In this document: one piece after another, positions 33,826 through 35,167 of the stretch
Layout: every line of letters begins with the position of its first letter
Numbering within the stretch: position 1 is the stretch's first letter
NCBI GenBank assembly: GCA_902541745.1
Contig: CACBRW010000010.1
Coordinates: 1 to 35,167 of the forward strand
Source: an uncultured Pelagibacteraceae bacterium
Lineage (GTDB): Bacteria; Pseudomonadota; Alphaproteobacteria; Pelagibacterales; Pelagibacteraceae
DNA: 35,167 bases
Reading direction: 5' to 3'
Program-made: the position numbers and the translations under genes
The notes under the pieces: generated by a model
The model's input: only the letters and a program-made list of their open reading frames with translations
What the model was told of the DNA's origin: nothing
Databases searched by the model: none

Positions 33826-35124
33826 TTATCTTCCTATACCAAAATATTTAAGACCAAGTTTTCTTATTTTATATGGTGAATAAATATTTCTCATATCATA
33901 AATAATCAGTTTGTTATTTTTTGAAAATTTTTTAAAATTAATTGATTTAAAATCATTCCACTCAGTGTGAACAATTACTAGATCTGATCCTTTGAGAGCA
34001 TCTTTTATCGAATTAGAGAACTCAACATTTTTTAATTGTTTAAATTCTTTTTTAGAACCAGTTGGATCATAATATTTTATTTTTGCACCTTTTTTTGAAA
34101 GAAAAGGAATTAATTTTAAACTTGAAGAATCCCTCATGTCGTCAGTATTTGCTTTAAAAGTTACACCTAAAAAAGATACAACTTTATTTTTAATCTTATT
34201 TTTCAATATAGAATTAAGTCTCTTAGATAATAAATTAGATCGTATTTCATTAGATCTGATTACACTTTTTACAATTGATAAGTTAGTTTTAAATTTGTCG
34301 GCTGTAGAAACTATAGCTTTAGTGTCCTTAGGAAAACAAGATCCTCCATAGGCAGGTCCTGCTCTTAAGAATCGGCTTCCAATTCTTTTATCAAGTCCAA
34401 TTCCTATAGAAATATCTTCAACATCAATATCAGTTTTTTCACATAAATTTGCTATTTCATTTATAAAAGTAATTTTCGTTGCTAAAAAGGCATTTGCAGC
34501 ATATTTAATTAACTCTGCTGCTCTTCTTTTGGTTGATATGAATTTTGCTCCTTTAGAAATAAGTGGTGAATAAAGATTTTTTAATATTTTTGTAGATTTT
34601 TTATCATTTGAGCCGATAACTATTCTATCGGGATAAACAAAATCTCTTATAGCTTCACCTTCTCTTAAAAATTCAGGATTCGAAACAACTGAGAAGAATT
34701 TTTTATTAACTTTTTTTGCGATAATATTTTCAAGTTTGTCGCCTGTTGTTAAAGGCACAGTAGACTTTGTTATAATAATTTTAAATTTATTTATAGATTT
34801 AGATATTTCTTTACCGGCTGAATAGATTTGAGTCAGATCAGCACTATTACTGTTTTTTTTAGTTGGTGTTCCAACACAAATAAAAATAATGTCAGATTGC
34901 TTAATTGAATCTTTTAAATTTGTTGAAAAGTTTAATCTTCTATTTTTAATATTTTTTATAACTAATTCCTCTAAGCCTGGTTCATAAATTGGAATGATCC
35001 CCTTTTTTAAATTATTTATTTTATTTACATCTTTATCTACACATATTACATCATTACCTAAATCTGAAAAACAAACTCCACTAACTAAACCAACATAACC
35101 AGTACCGATCATACATAATTTCAT
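33826..35124 (-). CDS. ugd: UDP-glucose 6-dehydrogenase
   Basis: Oxidises UDP-glucose twice with NAD to UDP-glucuronate, a precursor of surface polysaccharide and glucuronolipids. The 432-residue protein has the N-terminal NAD motif MIGTGYVGLVSG, IPIYEPGLEE, ITKSTVPLTTG, NPEFLREGEAI, AELIKYAANAFLATKI and the catalytic C263 in YGGSCFPKDTKA, followed by the C-terminal UDP-binding domain (GVTFKANTDDMRDS). The ATG at 35122-35124 gives the canonical start, although the frame is open to the window edge. It may overlap the end of an upstream gene by an ATGA. Confidence 0.96.
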   Translation of the reverse strand: MKLCMIGTGYVGLVSGVCFSDLGNDVICVDKDVNKINNLKKGIIPIYEPGLEELVIKNIKNRRLNFSTNLKDSIKQSDIIFICVGTPTKKNSNSADLTQIYSAGKEISKSINKFKIIITKSTVPLTTGDKLENIIAKKVNKKFFSVVSNPEFLREGEAIRDFVYPDRIVIGSNDKKSTKILKNLYSPLISKGAKFISTKRRAAELIKYAANAFLATKITFINEIANLCEKTDIDVEDISIGIGLDKRIGSRFLRAGPAYGGSCFPKDTKAIVSTADKFKTNLSIVKSVIRSNEIRSNLLSKRLNSILKNKIKNKVVSFLGVTFKANTDDMRDSSSLKLIPFLSKKGAKIKYYDPTGSKKEFKQLKNVEFSNSIKDALKGSDLVIVHTEWNDFKSINFKKFSKNNKLIIYDMRNIYSPYKIRKLGLKYFGIGR

Positions 35125-35167
35125 ATCTTGCCTATTTCTTTTGAGGAATTGATATAGCCACTCATTG
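35121..35167 (-). CDS. Possible 3' end of an upstream gene, cut by the window edge
   Basis: On the minus strand one frame reads MSGYINSSKEIGKI and stops at a TGA (35121-35123) that overlaps the ugd ATG as ATGA, the same coupling seen at acpS-lepB and rnc-recO. Too little is visible to name it. A second frame, in phase with ugd, is also open to the edge, so this may equally be non-coding leader. Confidence 0.25.
   Translation of the reverse strand, partial: MSGYINSSKEIGKI

Noticed and set aside
1-35167. CRISPR arrays, transposases, integrases, phage genes, toxin-antitoxin pairs or a defence island
   Set aside because: No direct-repeat arrays and no such protein families were seen; gene content is core metabolism throughout.

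Overview
The window is a very AT-rich, extremely compact stretch of a bacterial chromosome. Gene content, protein character (Lys/Ile/Asn-rich, short for their families) and gene order point to a streamlined marine alphaproteobacterium of the SAR11 / Pelagibacterales type. This assignment is inference from composition, gene order (dapA-smpB-folK-RSH-pyrE-pdxJ-acpS-lepB-rnc-recO; glyA-nrdR-ribD-ribE; pyrB-pyrC-plsY-topA) and a heterotetrameric sarcosine oxidase locus; no search was run. Only about 1-1.5% of the bases lie outside genes. I see no mobile elements, CRISPR arrays, phage genes or rRNA, and no gene-free stretch above 73 bases.

Layout. (1) 1-4812, minus strand: one run led by an aspartyl-hydroxylase-like protein, then rpiB, glyA, nrdR, ribD, ribE and ribB (cut by the window edge). 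(2) 4886-5875, plus: hemB, alone. (3) 5876-13203, minus: a ten-gene housekeeping run, dapA-smpB-folK-RSH(spoT)-pyrE-pdxJ-acpS-lepB-rnc-recO, with most junctions overlapping. (4) 13247-15472, plus: a lytic transglycosylase whose stop codon touches tRNA-Ser(GCU) on the other strand. (5) 15632-20723, plus: the sarcosine oxidase operon soxB-D-A-G. (6) 20726-27383, minus: gatC-gatA-gatB, an O-methyltransferase, trhO, a MATE exporter and a membrane-anchored SNase-like nuclease. (7) 27434-33824, plus: ruvX-pyrB-pyrC'-plsY-topA-ridA. (8) 33826-35124, minus: UDP-glucose dehydrogenase, with a possible upstream gene running off the edge.

How it works together. Sarcosine oxidase makes glycine and a one-carbon unit, GlyA interconverts glycine and serine using the same folate pool, and FolK supplies folate, so the window holds a glycine/C1 axis typical of oligotrophs that live on methylated compounds. 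The gatCAB-(O-methyltransferase)-trhO operon has a tRNA theme: TrhO makes 5-hydroxyuridine at position 34, and the overlapping upstream methyltransferase resembles the family that converts this to 5-methoxyuridine in Gram-positives.

Most of the window is ordinary core genome and I did not find a clearly new multi-gene system. The observations most worth a second look are: the TrhO/O-methyltransferase pair; an NrdR whose two zinc knuckles are CxC instead of CxxC; an RSH (p)ppGpp enzyme lacking the RIS/zinc-finger region; a dihydroorotase-like protein without the HxH metal site; clean absence of era, rpoZ and dprA from positions where alphaproteobacteria normally carry them; and four convergent junctions with 0-2 bases between genes.
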